NCBI GenBank assembly: GCA_044226035.1
Contig: JBGAHT010000035.1
Location: 1-29,598, forward strand
Source: Pseudoluteimonas sp044226035
GTDB taxonomy: Bacteria > Pseudomonadota > Gammaproteobacteria > Xanthomonadales > Xanthomonadaceae
Direction of reading: 5' to 3'
DNA: 29,598 nucleotides
Of this stretch, positions 23,291-29,598 are shown one piece after another. How positions within the stretch are numbered: the first letter of the stretch is position 1; each line of letters begins with the position of its first letter. A program made the position numbers and the translations under genes. The notes beneath the pieces are model-generated. The model did not search any database, was not told the DNA's origin, and saw only the letters and a list, made by a program, of their open reading frames with translations.

Positions 23291-24817
23291 GTGACCGCAA
23301 CCGCCTCCCGACCGAACGCCAGCGACAGCGCGGGTTTCCTCGTGCTCGGCATGCATCGCAGCGGAACCTCGGTGCTGGCGCGGCTGCTGGCGGCGGCCGG
23401 CGCCAATCCCGGCGAGCGCCTGGTGCCGGGCAGCCTCGGCAACGAGGAGGGCCACTGGGAAGACGCCTTCGCGGTCGAAACCAACGAACGGCTGCTGTCC
23501 GCGCTCGGCCATCGATGGGACGATCTGCGCCCGCTGCCGCGCGACTGGATGCGGTCCGATGCGGCGTCCGTCGCGCGTGCGCAGATCCGCGGCTACCTGC
23601 GTTCGAGCCTGTCGAAGCATTCGTTGTGGGCGATCAAGGATCCGCGGATGTGCCTGTTCGCGGAACTGTGGCTGGGCGCGCTCGCCGAGGAAGGTTGCAC
23701 GCCTTCGGTATTGCTGCTCGCGCGCCATCCGCAGGAAATCGCAGGGTCGCTCGCGGTCCGCGACGGCATGGCCGACGGCAAGGCCTTGCTGCTCTGGCTG
23801 CGGCATGCGCTGGATGCCGAACGCGCAACCCGCGGCCTGCCGCGAGCGTTCATCGGTTACGACGAACTGCTCGCGGACCCGGCTGGCGTGATGCGGCGGA
23901 TTTCGCGCCTGCCGGGCGGCGAGCGCTTGCGGGAAACGCCCGGCGGAAGCGTCGATGGCGGCATCGTCAGGCAGGAACGCCGGCACCATCGCCACGATGG
24001 CGCGCCGTTGCCGGAACCGGTCGGACTGGCGTGGCGCGCGCACCTCGCGGCGGTCGCCGGGGACGACGATTCGCGCGCGTTCGATGAAGCGGACTCGACG
24101 CTCGCGCGTGCGGACAGCCTGTTCGCGCCGGTATTGCAGGAACTCGATCGCGAACGCGAAGTGTTGTGGGAGCGCACCGCGCGCGCGGAAGCCGAGCTGG
24201 CGAAGACGACGAATAGCCTCGTCGATGTGCCGGCGACGCTCGAGGCGCACCACGGTCAGTCCATCGAGGCGATCACGAGCCTGACTCGCCTGATCAATAC
24301 CCGCATGGCCGCATTGCAGCATGGCGGATCGCCCGCATTCCGACTTGTTGCAGCAAGTGCGCGCAAGCTGGTCGTGGCGGGTCACGCGGCCGTTCCGAGT
24401 GCTCAAGCGGCTGGCCGGCGGTCGGCGCGCTCCGAACGGCAGAAGCTCGTCGCGATGCTGGCGGGACGCGAGGCGAATCGACCGATCGAGGTCACTGCGC
24501 GGTCGTCGGAGAATTCCACGCGATCGCGCCTGTCGTTGGCGGCGGCGAATCCCGAACGCCCGGACGTGTTCGTCTGGGCGGTGATCGACTGGCACTTCCG
24601 CACGCAACGCCCGCAGCACCTGGCCAGCGCGCTCGCCGGCGCGGGGCATCGCGTGTTCTACCTGTCGAACAACCTGGCCGATTCGGCGACGCCCGGGTTC
24701 CGCATCGAACCCCTGGATGCATCCGGACGCCTGTTCCAGGTCAACCTGCACGCGCCGGGTGCGCCGGAAATCTACTACGGCGCGCGAGCCGCAGACCATC
24801 GCCGACCTGCGGCGTAG
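23291..24817 (+). CDS. Sulfotransferase domain plus start of glycosyltransferase (5' part of a frameshifted fusion)
   Basis: The first 508 residues of what looks like one protein of about 1,060 residues. Residues about 15-260 are a sulfotransferase: 5'-phosphosulfate loop GFLVLGMHRSGTSVLARLL, the GNEEGHWED segment, and 3'-phosphate segment WAIKDPRMCLFAELW. They presumably move sulfate from PAPS. A helical linker (about 270-420) follows, then the start of a GT-B glycosyltransferase: DVFVWAVIDWHFRTQRPQHL and HRVFYLSNNLADSATPGFRI. The frame then runs into a TAG at 24815. The homologous sequence continues in the next frame from 24786. The GTG at 23291 is the only early start that keeps the P-loop; it lies 10 bases after wecB. 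Confidence 0.8.
   Translation: MTATASRPNASDSAGFLVLGMHRSGTSVLARLLAAAGANPGERLVPGSLGNEEGHWEDAFAVETNERLLSALGHRWDDLRPLPRDWMRSDAASVARAQIRGYLRSSLSKHSLWAIKDPRMCLFAELWLGALAEEGCTPSVLLLARHPQEIAGSLAVRDGMADGKALLLWLRHALDAERATRGLPRAFIGYDELLADPAGVMRRISRLPGGERLRETPGGSVDGGIVRQERRHHRHDGAPLPEPVGLAWRAHLAAVAGDDDSRAFDEADSTLARADSLFAPVLQELDREREVLWERTARAEAELAKTTNSLVDVPATLEAHHGQSIEAITSLTRLINTRMAALQHGGSPAFRLVAASARKLVVAGHAAVPSAQAAGRRSARSERQKLVAMLAGREANRPIEVTARSSENSTRSRLSLAAANPERPDVFVWAVIDWHFRTQRPQHLASALAGAGHRVFYLSNNLADSATPGFRIEPLDASGRLFQVNLHAPGAPEIYYGARAADHRRPAA
24779..24791 (+). other. Frameshift inside the sulfotransferase-glycosyltransferase gene
   Basis: At GGCGCGCGAGCCG the coding frame changes. The upstream frame reads EIYYGA then RAADHRRPAA and stops; the downstream frame reads EPQTIADLRRSVGELM and continues the glycosyltransferase fold. 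Restoring the frame needs one base removed or two added (two added would give EIYYGAPEPQTIADL). The site is a GC dinucleotide run, prone to slippage or consensus error. Confidence 0.8.
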
Positions 24818-26480
24818 CGTCGGCGAACTGATGCAATGGGCGGACAGCGACGGCGGCCTGTGCATCGTGCAGCACCCGTTCTGGCTGGACATCGCCGCGG
24901 CGCTGCCGGGTTCGGCCTTGTTGTACGACTGCATGGACCACCATGCCGGGTTCGAAAACAACGCGGCGTACGTGCTCGAAGCCGAAGAGCGCCTGATCGC
25001 CGGCGCCGACCTGCTGATCGTGACCTCGGACTGGCTCGACAGGAAGCTGGCCGATGCCAACCCGCACCGCGTGCTGATCCGCAACGCGACCGACTACGAA
25101 CACTTCCGCGAACGGCCGCGGCGGGTGTATCGCGATCCGCGCGGGCGCCGGGTGGTCGGCTACTACGGCGCGATCGCCGAATGGTTCGACCTGGAACTCG
25201 CGCGCCGCGTGGCCGAGCGGTTCCCCGAATGCGTGCTGCTGTTGATCGGGCACGACACCATCGGCGCGGCCGCGGCGCTCTCGGACCTCGGCAACGTCGT
25301 GTTCACCGGCGAGGTCGGCTACGACGAACTGCCGTACTACCTGCATGGCTTCGACGTCGCGCTGCTGCCGTTCCGGGTGATCGAGCTGACGATGGCCACG
25401 AACCCGGTCAAGGTCTACGAATACCTCAGCGCCGGGAAACCGGTGGTGGCCGTGGACCTGCCGGAAACCGCGCAATTCGGCGGGCTGGTCCTGCGGGCGC
25501 GCAGCCGCGAGGCATTCCTCGACGCGGTGTCGATCGCGCTGGAGGAGCCGCGCGACGACGAGGCGGGGCTTGCGCAGGCGCGCCGCGCGTTCGCGCGCGA
25601 GCAGACCTGGGCGCACCGGGCGCGGCAGATGGACGATGCGATCGCCACCTTGCCCGCGCCGCGCGTGAGCGTGGTCGTGCTCGCCTTCAACAACCTGGAG
25701 CTCACCAGGGCCTGCCTGGACAGCATCGAAGCCGAGAGCAACTGGCCCAACCTCGAGGTCATCGTCGTCGACAACGCCTCCAGCGACGGCACTCGCGAGT
25801 TCCTGCGCGAATGGGAGCGCGGCGGGAACGGTCGCCGCGCGATCCTCAACGACGACAACCTCGGTTTCGCCGCCGGCAACAACATCGGCCTCGCCGCCGC
25901 GACCGGCGAATACCTGGTCCTGCTCAACAACGACACCCGGGTCACGGCCAACTGGATCCGCACCCTGGTCAACCACCTCAGGCGCGACCCCGGCATCGGC
26001 ATCATCGGCCCGGTGACGAACAACATCGGCAACGAGGCCAAGGTCGACGTCCGCTACGAGGACATGGGCGGGATGCGGGCGGCCGCGGCCGCGCACACGC
26101 GGCGCCACGTCGGGGAGTTGCTGCCGATCCGGACGGTGGCGTTCTTCTGCGTGGCGATGCCGCGTTCCACCTACGAGAAGGTCGGGCCGCTGGACCCGGC
26201 GTTCGGCGTCGGTTTCTTCGAGGACGACGATTACTGCCGCCGGGTGGAAGCCGCCGGGCTGGGCGTGGCGTGCGCGGAGGACGTGTTCGTGCACCACCAT
26301 CTTTCCGCCAGCTTCGACAAGCTCAAGGCGGAGTCGCGCAGGCAGTTGTTCGAGCGCAACAAGGCGTTGTACGAGGCGAAGTGGGGCGAATGGATCCCGC
26401 ACGCCTACCGCGGCGCCAGCGATGGCCGGGACGGCGGGCAGGGCGCCATCGACGCATCCATGGACGACCGGAACGCATGA
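24786..26480 (+). CDS. Glycosyltransferase, GT4-like plus GT2 domains (3' part of the frameshifted fusion)
   Basis: About 564 residues that continue the upstream gene in a new frame. First half, GT-B type: QHPFWLDIAAALPGSALLYD, CMDHHAGFENNA, VIGYY-like RRVVGYYGAIAEWFDLELAR, YYLHGFDVALLPFRVIELT, and NPVKVYEYLSAGKPVVAVDL. Second half (from about 25668), family 2: VSVVVLAFNNLELTRACLDS, EVIVVDNASSDGTREFL, nucleotide-sugar Asp motif LVLLNNDTRV, GFFEDDDYCRRVEAAG, and FVHHHLSASFDKLK. Two transferase modules suggest successive sugar additions to one glycan. No independent start is convincing; the first in-frame ATG is 24831. The stop overlaps the next start. Confidence 0.82.
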   Translation, partial: EPQTIADLRRSVGELMQWADSDGGLCIVQHPFWLDIAAALPGSALLYDCMDHHAGFENNAAYVLEAEERLIAGADLLIVTSDWLDRKLADANPHRVLIRNATDYEHFRERPRRVYRDPRGRRVVGYYGAIAEWFDLELARRVAERFPECVLLLIGHDTIGAAAALSDLGNVVFTGEVGYDELPYYLHGFDVALLPFRVIELTMATNPVKVYEYLSAGKPVVAVDLPETAQFGGLVLRARSREAFLDAVSIALEEPRDDEAGLAQARRAFAREQTWAHRARQMDDAIATLPAPRVSVVVLAFNNLELTRACLDSIEAESNWPNLEVIVVDNASSDGTREFLREWERGGNGRRAILNDDNLGFAAGNNIGLAAATGEYLVLLNNDTRVTANWIRTLVNHLRRDPGIGIIGPVTNNIGNEAKVDVRYEDMGGMRAAAAAHTRRHVGELLPIRTVAFFCVAMPRSTYEKVGPLDPAFGVGFFEDDDYCRRVEAAGLGVACAEDVFVHHHLSASFDKLKAESRRQLFERNKALYEAKWGEWIPHAYRGASDGRDGGQGAIDASMDDRNA

Positions 26481-27256
26481 GACACGTCATCTGCCATTAC
26501 CACATCTACAAGAACAGCGGCACGACGTTCGACCACATCCTCGAGCGGAATTACGGCCACAGGCACGTCCGCTTCGACGGGCCGTTCCCCTACTTCTCCA
26601 TCGGCCAGAGGGAGCTCGCCAAGGTCATCGCGAGGAACAAGGCCGCCGTCGCGTTCTCCTCGCACCAGATCACCTTGCCGGTGCCGGCCTCGCTGGAATT
26701 CAACGTGCTTCCGGTGGTGTTCGTCCGGCACCCGCTGTTGCGCAGCCATTCGATCTACCGCTACAAGCGTTCCGAGAAGGACGGCACGCTCACCAGCGAC
26801 AACGCGGCGCGCATGGACTTCGACGAATGGTGCCGCACCAACCTCGCGCACGCGGTCGAGATCGTGCAGGTGTCCAACTCGCAGACCAGGATGCTCGGCG
26901 CCCAGGCCGGCGAAGTCTCGCTCTCCAGGCGGCACAAGGAATGGATGGAGTACGACCTGCAGCAGGCGCTGCGCAACCTGCGCCTGGTCGAACTGCTCGC
27001 CCGGACCGAGCATTTCGCCGGGGACATCGCGCGCTTCGGCGCGGTGCTGGCCCGCTACGGGATCGAATTCGTGGCGGAAGGGACCGATCCGCAGAACGTG
27101 ACCGGCAGCGACCTCGGCAAGACCGTGGACGAGCGCCTGGCGCAGGTGCGGGAAGCGCTTTCCCCGGAGACGCACGCCAGGCTCGTGGCGGCGAACCGGC
27201 AGGACCTCGCGATCTACGCCGCGGTCGGCGCGATGCTGGCCGGCGGCGGCGCTTGA
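26477..27256 (+). CDS. Sulfotransferase family protein
   Basis: A 259-residue protein that begins CHYHIYKNSGTTFDHILERN, a phosphosulfate-binding loop of the carbohydrate sulfotransferase type (K-x-G/S-x-T/S), with the 3'-phosphate segment VVFVRHPLLRSHSIYRYKRS further on. Such enzymes transfer sulfate from PAPS to sugars. It starts inside the stop of the glycosyltransferase gene (ATGA), so the two are translated together, which supports a shared glycan substrate. It is convergent with the ABC transporter genes, with only a few bases between the restored ends. Confidence 0.8.
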   Translation: MRHVICHYHIYKNSGTTFDHILERNYGHRHVRFDGPFPYFSIGQRELAKVIARNKAAVAFSSHQITLPVPASLEFNVLPVVFVRHPLLRSHSIYRYKRSEKDGTLTSDNAARMDFDEWCRTNLAHAVEIVQVSNSQTRMLGAQAGEVSLSRRHKEWMEYDLQQALRNLRLVELLARTEHFAGDIARFGAVLARYGIEFVAEGTDPQNVTGSDLGKTVDERLAQVREALSPETHARLVAANRQDLAIYAAVGAMLAGGGA

Positions 27257-28395
27257 CGCGGCGCCGCGCTCAGCCCTCGAACACGGCCCGCCCGATGACG
27301 GCGTCGTCGACGTTGTCGCGCAGCAGGAACGCCATCCCCGGCTTCAGCCAGGGGCCGAGGAACGCTGGAACCGCGCCCGATGCCGGTGCAGATCATCTGC
27401 TCGCTGCCCGCATCGTCGACCACGCTGAGCCTGACCGAACTCACGTTGTAGTCGGACGCATCCCACGCCAGCACGTGGCCGTCGGCGAGGCCGCCGTGGA
27501 TGGACGGCGCCAGCCACAGCGCCCGGTGCGTGGCCGGGATCTCCAGGCGCGGGCGCAGCAGGGCCGCCTTCCGCGCGGTTTCCAGCTTGATCTCGTAGGC
27601 GTCGAGCACTTCCTCGGTCGCCGTGCGCGCACATGGCATCCAGCAGCGGTTGGTGATCTTTCCGCAGCCTCGGCGGCGGTTGAGTTCCTCGGTCGGGCCG
27701 TGCGCGCGCACGCGGCCGGCATCCAGCCACAGGCAGCGGTTGGTGATCTTCCGCAGCAGGCGGTTGTTGTGCGATGCGATCACGCAGATGTCGGCCGACT
27801 CGAAGAACGAGTTCATCCGCTCCACGACCTTGTCCTGGAAGTTGACGTCGCCCGCGCCGATCCATTCGTCCATGACCAGGATGTGGTTGGCGAACGCGGT
27901 GGTGATCGCGAAGGCCAGGCGCATGGCCATGCCCTGCGAGTAGGCGTGCATGGGCAGGTGCAGGTACGGGCCGAGCCCGGCGAATTCGGCGATGCCGGGC
28001 ACCGCCGCGGCGATTTCCGCATGGGTCCGGCCCGCGATCAGGCCCTTGAGCAGGATGTTGCGGTAGCCCGAAGCCTCGGGCCGGAACCCGAGGTGGATGT
28101 TGAAGATGCCCGAAACGTCGTGGTCGCTCCGGACCGAGCCGCGGCTGGGATGGTAGATCCCGCACAGCGCGCGCAGCAGCGTGGACTTGCCCGAACCGTT
28201 GTGGCCGACCAGGCCGAGGCGGTCGCCAGCGCCGAGCGCGAACGACACGTCGTCGAGCGCGCGCACGTGCGGCTTGCCGTCGACGGCGATGATCTCGCCG
28301 CCGGTCTCGAGGTTGTGCGATTCGAAATCGAACGGATCCTTCGGCCCCTTGCGGACCGGGAAATCGACGGTGAGGCCGTTGCATTCCAGGTACAT
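27214..28395 (-). CDS. Polysaccharide ABC exporter ATPase (Wzt-like), with internal duplication and shifted C-terminus
   Basis: ATPase half of a polysaccharide/O-antigen exporter. Seen: Walker A LVGHNGSGKSTLL, the Q-loop region HLGFRPEASGYRN, signature YSQGMAMRLAFA (the YSxGM form typical of Wzt/TagH), Walker B HILVMDEWIGAGD, and H-loop VIASHNN. The ATG at 28395 (MYLECNGLTVDF) lies four bases after the permease stop. Two oddities appear: an imperfect second copy of 75-84 bases after HGPTEE, and a frame change near 27375-27390. After the change the literal frame runs to 27214, while the other frame gives AFLGPWLKPGMAFLLRDNV and ends at 27270. The restored end avoids overlap with the convergent sulfotransferase gene. 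Confidence 0.82.
   Translation of the reverse strand: MYLECNGLTVDFPVRKGPKDPFDFESHNLETGGEIIAVDGKPHVRALDDVSFALGAGDRLGLVGHNGSGKSTLLRALCGIYHPSRGSVRSDHDVSGIFNIHLGFRPEASGYRNILLKGLIAGRTHAEIAAAVPGIAEFAGLGPYLHLPMHAYSQGMAMRLAFAITTAFANHILVMDEWIGAGDVNFQDKVVERMNSFFESADICVIASHNNRLLRKITNRCLWLDAGRVRAHGPTEELNRRRGCGKITNRCWMPCARTATEEVLDAYEIKLETARKAALLRPRLEIPATHRALWLAPSIHGGLADGHVLAWDASDYNVSSVRLSVVDDAGSEQMICTGIGRGSSVPRPLAEAGDGVPAARQRRRRRHRAGRVRGLSAAPRQAPPPASIAPTAA
27610..27768 (-). repeat. Imperfect tandem duplication inside the exporter ATPase gene
   Basis: Two adjacent copies: 27685-27768 (intact, encoding RKITNRCLWLDAGRVRAHGP and TEE) and 27610-27684 (degenerate, encoding GKITNRCWMPCARTATEE). They share an exact 18-base block (27643-27660 and 27733-27750) and both end in TTCCTCGG on the plus strand. 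The degenerate copy has several small gaps but leaves the frame open. A single copy running straight into VLDAYEIKLE would give a normal protein. Confidence 0.75.
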
Positions 28396-28399
28396 CGGG

Positions 28400-29215
28400 T
28401 CAAATCCAGAACGCGATCTTGCGTCGCGTCGAGGCATACGTGATCGCGGCCGCGACGATGCCGAGCGCATTGACCAGACCGACCACGCGCCAGCTGGTCG
28501 CCGGCCAGTGGTTGTAGAGCAGCGGGTCGCGCACGATGGCGAGGTAATGGGTCATAGGATTGATCCTCGCCAGCTCGGCCAGCACGCCGCTCTGGCCGGG
28601 CATCCACAGGATCGGCGTGATGAAGAACATCAGGCGCATGCTGGTCTGCACCGCGTGCAGCAGGTCGTGGTAGCGCACGCACAGGGGCGCCAGCAGGGCC
28701 GACAGCCAGACCGACGTCACGAAATACGCAAGCAGGCCCGGGATGGCGAGGAATGCCGCCGGCGTCCACGGCGTCGGCTTCCAGAACAGCGCCACCGCCA
28801 TCACCAGCAGCACCAGCGAGAACACCATCCAGTTGCGCAGCGCGGCCTGCAGCAGGTAGACCGGGTAGGGCACCGCCGTTCCCAGGATCCACGCGCGCGA
28901 ATGCAGGTAGGCGCCGCAGGCGTCGGTGACCATGGAGCTGATGAACGACCATGCGCCGAAGCCGATGGTCACGAAGATCGCGAATTCGCGCGTGCTCGCC
29001 ACCGACATCTGCCCGAAAACAAGCACCTTCACCCCGACGAACAGGGCAAAGGAAATGGCGATCCACGCGACGCCGAGGACGGTGCGGCGATAACGGTCGC
29101 GCAGGTCCTCGAGCGCGAGGTTCATCCACAGCGCCGGTACTCGGGCGGCCTGCTTCCAGTCCTGCCATGCGGCCGACCAGGGGGATGCGCCACGAACGGT
29201 CTGGGGCTGGTGCAT
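28400..29215 (-). CDS. Polysaccharide ABC exporter permease (Wzm-like)
   Basis: A 271-residue inner-membrane protein of the ABC-2 type, with about six hydrophobic segments: WIAISFALFVGVKVLVFG, FAIFVTIGFGAWSFISSMV, NWMVFSLVLLVMAVALFW, FLAIPGLLAYFVTSVWLSAL, MFFITPILWMPG and VVGLVNALGIVAAAITYA. The N-terminal DLRDRYRRTVLGVAWIAI is the amphipathic segment typical of Wzm/RfbA permeases, and the ITPILWMPG and NPMTHYLAIVRDPLL segments are also characteristic. The ATG at 29215 (MHQPQTVRG) is preferred over the longer frame from 29290 because a -10-like AATAAT lies between them. It is followed immediately by the ATPase gene. Confidence 0.88.
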   Translation of the reverse strand: MHQPQTVRGASPWSAAWQDWKQAARVPALWMNLALEDLRDRYRRTVLGVAWIAISFALFVGVKVLVFGQMSVASTREFAIFVTIGFGAWSFISSMVTDACGAYLHSRAWILGTAVPYPVYLLQAALRNWMVFSLVLLVMAVALFWKPTPWTPAAFLAIPGLLAYFVTSVWLSALLAPLCVRYHDLLHAVQTSMRLMFFITPILWMPGQSGVLAELARINPMTHYLAIVRDPLLYNHWPATSWRVVGLVNALGIVAAAITYASTRRKIAFWI

Positions 29216-29224
29216 GCGGGTGCG

Positions 29225-29230
29225 ATTATT
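29225..29230 (-). promoter_or_regulatory. -10-like element upstream of the permease gene
   Basis: On the minus strand AATAAT lies nine bases before the chosen ATG, implying a very short or absent leader. No -35 is evident. Confidence 0.35.
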
Positions 29231-29303
29231 CCACGGGTCGCGGGATGGGCGGGGATCATGCCGAGATGCCCGCATCCGTCGCGGCGGCATCGCCGCGCAT
29301 GGA

Positions 29304-29322
29304 CGCTCCCGGTGCGGGAGCG
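29304..29322 (-). terminator. Hairpin downstream of the last (partial) gene
   Basis: CGCTCCCG (29304-29311) and CGGGAGCG (29315-29322) form an eight-bp stem with a three-base loop, about 44 bases after the stop of the partial minus-strand gene. There is no U-tract, so it is only a possible terminator. Confidence 0.35.
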
Positions 29323-29365
29323 ATTCAGCGAAGCGGGGTCAGGCGTTTTGGTCGTGTCGTCCGGA

Positions 29366-29598
29366 TCAGCCGCATCGCTTTCCGGTGAAGGCGACCGACC
29401 CGAGTTCCGTGCGGTTCGCGGCATTGAGCAGCTTGAAGCTCATGCCGGGATGCACCCACTTGCCGGTCTGCTTCTGGCCGATGCTCGCGCCGCCGCCGAA
29501 CATGCGCTGGTTGCCCTTGCGGTTGACCATCATCACCACGACCTTGTCGGCCTGGCCGGTGGCGTTCCAGGTCAGGGTCACGCGCGAGGCGCCCTTGC
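29366..29598 (-). CDS. Unrecognised protein, C-terminal part only
   Basis: A minus-strand frame open to the window edge; the last 77 or so residues are visible. The pattern ASRVTLTWNATGQADKVVV, then FGGGASIGQKQTGKWVHPGM and FKLLNAANRTELGSVAFTG, looks like a small beta-sandwich module of the kind repeated in secreted or surface proteins and glycan-active enzymes. It ends in KRCG. No function is assigned. Its GTG at 29581 is not a convincing start, because the same frame continues with related residues upstream. Confidence 0.6.
   Translation of the reverse strand, partial: KGASRVTLTWNATGQADKVVVMMVNRKGNQRMFGGGASIGQKQTGKWVHPGMSFKLLNAANRTELGSVAFTGKRCG

Overview
The window is GC-rich, densely packed chromosomal DNA that looks like a member of the Xanthomonadaceae/Lysobacteraceae (Lysobacter- or Luteimonas-like). 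The basis is gene content and order: trpG-trpD-trpC near a Clp-type CRP regulator, then speD, coq7 and rplM-rpsI; a metB-linked surface-polysaccharide locus; and a GTAG-type REP doublet. No species is claimed.

Left part (1-9111, + strand): the 3' end of trpG, a REP-like palindrome pair, trpD and a small ABM-fold protein. A three-gene cyanophycin cassette follows (cphB cyanophycinase, cphA cyanophycin synthetase, and a Mur-ligase-like CphA paralogue without an ATP-grasp domain). trpC starts inside the stop of the Mur-ligase gene and is followed by an overlapping HAD phosphatase gene. A reserve-polymer module is thus embedded in, and translationally coupled to, tryptophan genes.

Middle (9121-15690): clp and a GNAT gene on the minus strand, with a perfect TGTGA-N6-TCACA site across the clp start codon. 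Divergent from clp is speD, which has a GTG start. coq7 (minus) faces speD. rplM-rpsI has a good promoter and is followed by large palindromes. tRNA-Gln(CUG) with a strong terminator comes next, then a 2OG-Fe dioxygenase, and a fumarylacetoacetate hydrolase/maleylacetoacetate isomerase pair that fits the end of homogentisate breakdown.

Patch 15690-16554: an AT-richer orphan gene and a transposase remnant, a likely insertion scar. Next are pilU (minus), a coiled-coil DUF4398-type envelope protein, and a 420-bp gene-free stretch packed with strong hairpins that ends at a YdcH/DUF465 gene. cbs and metB (transsulfuration) follow.

Right part (22147-29598): a cell-surface polysaccharide locus directly downstream of metB, the place where xanthomonads carry their variable LPS/O-antigen cluster. 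It holds a UDP-GlcNAc 2-epimerase, a sulfotransferase-glycosyltransferase fusion broken by a frameshift, a second sulfotransferase, an ABC exporter pair (Wzm/Wzt type) and a partial unknown gene. The Wzt gene has an imperfect internal duplication and a frameshifted C-terminus. These lesions may be real decay or consensus errors. The two sulfotransferase domains suggest a sulfated surface glycan.
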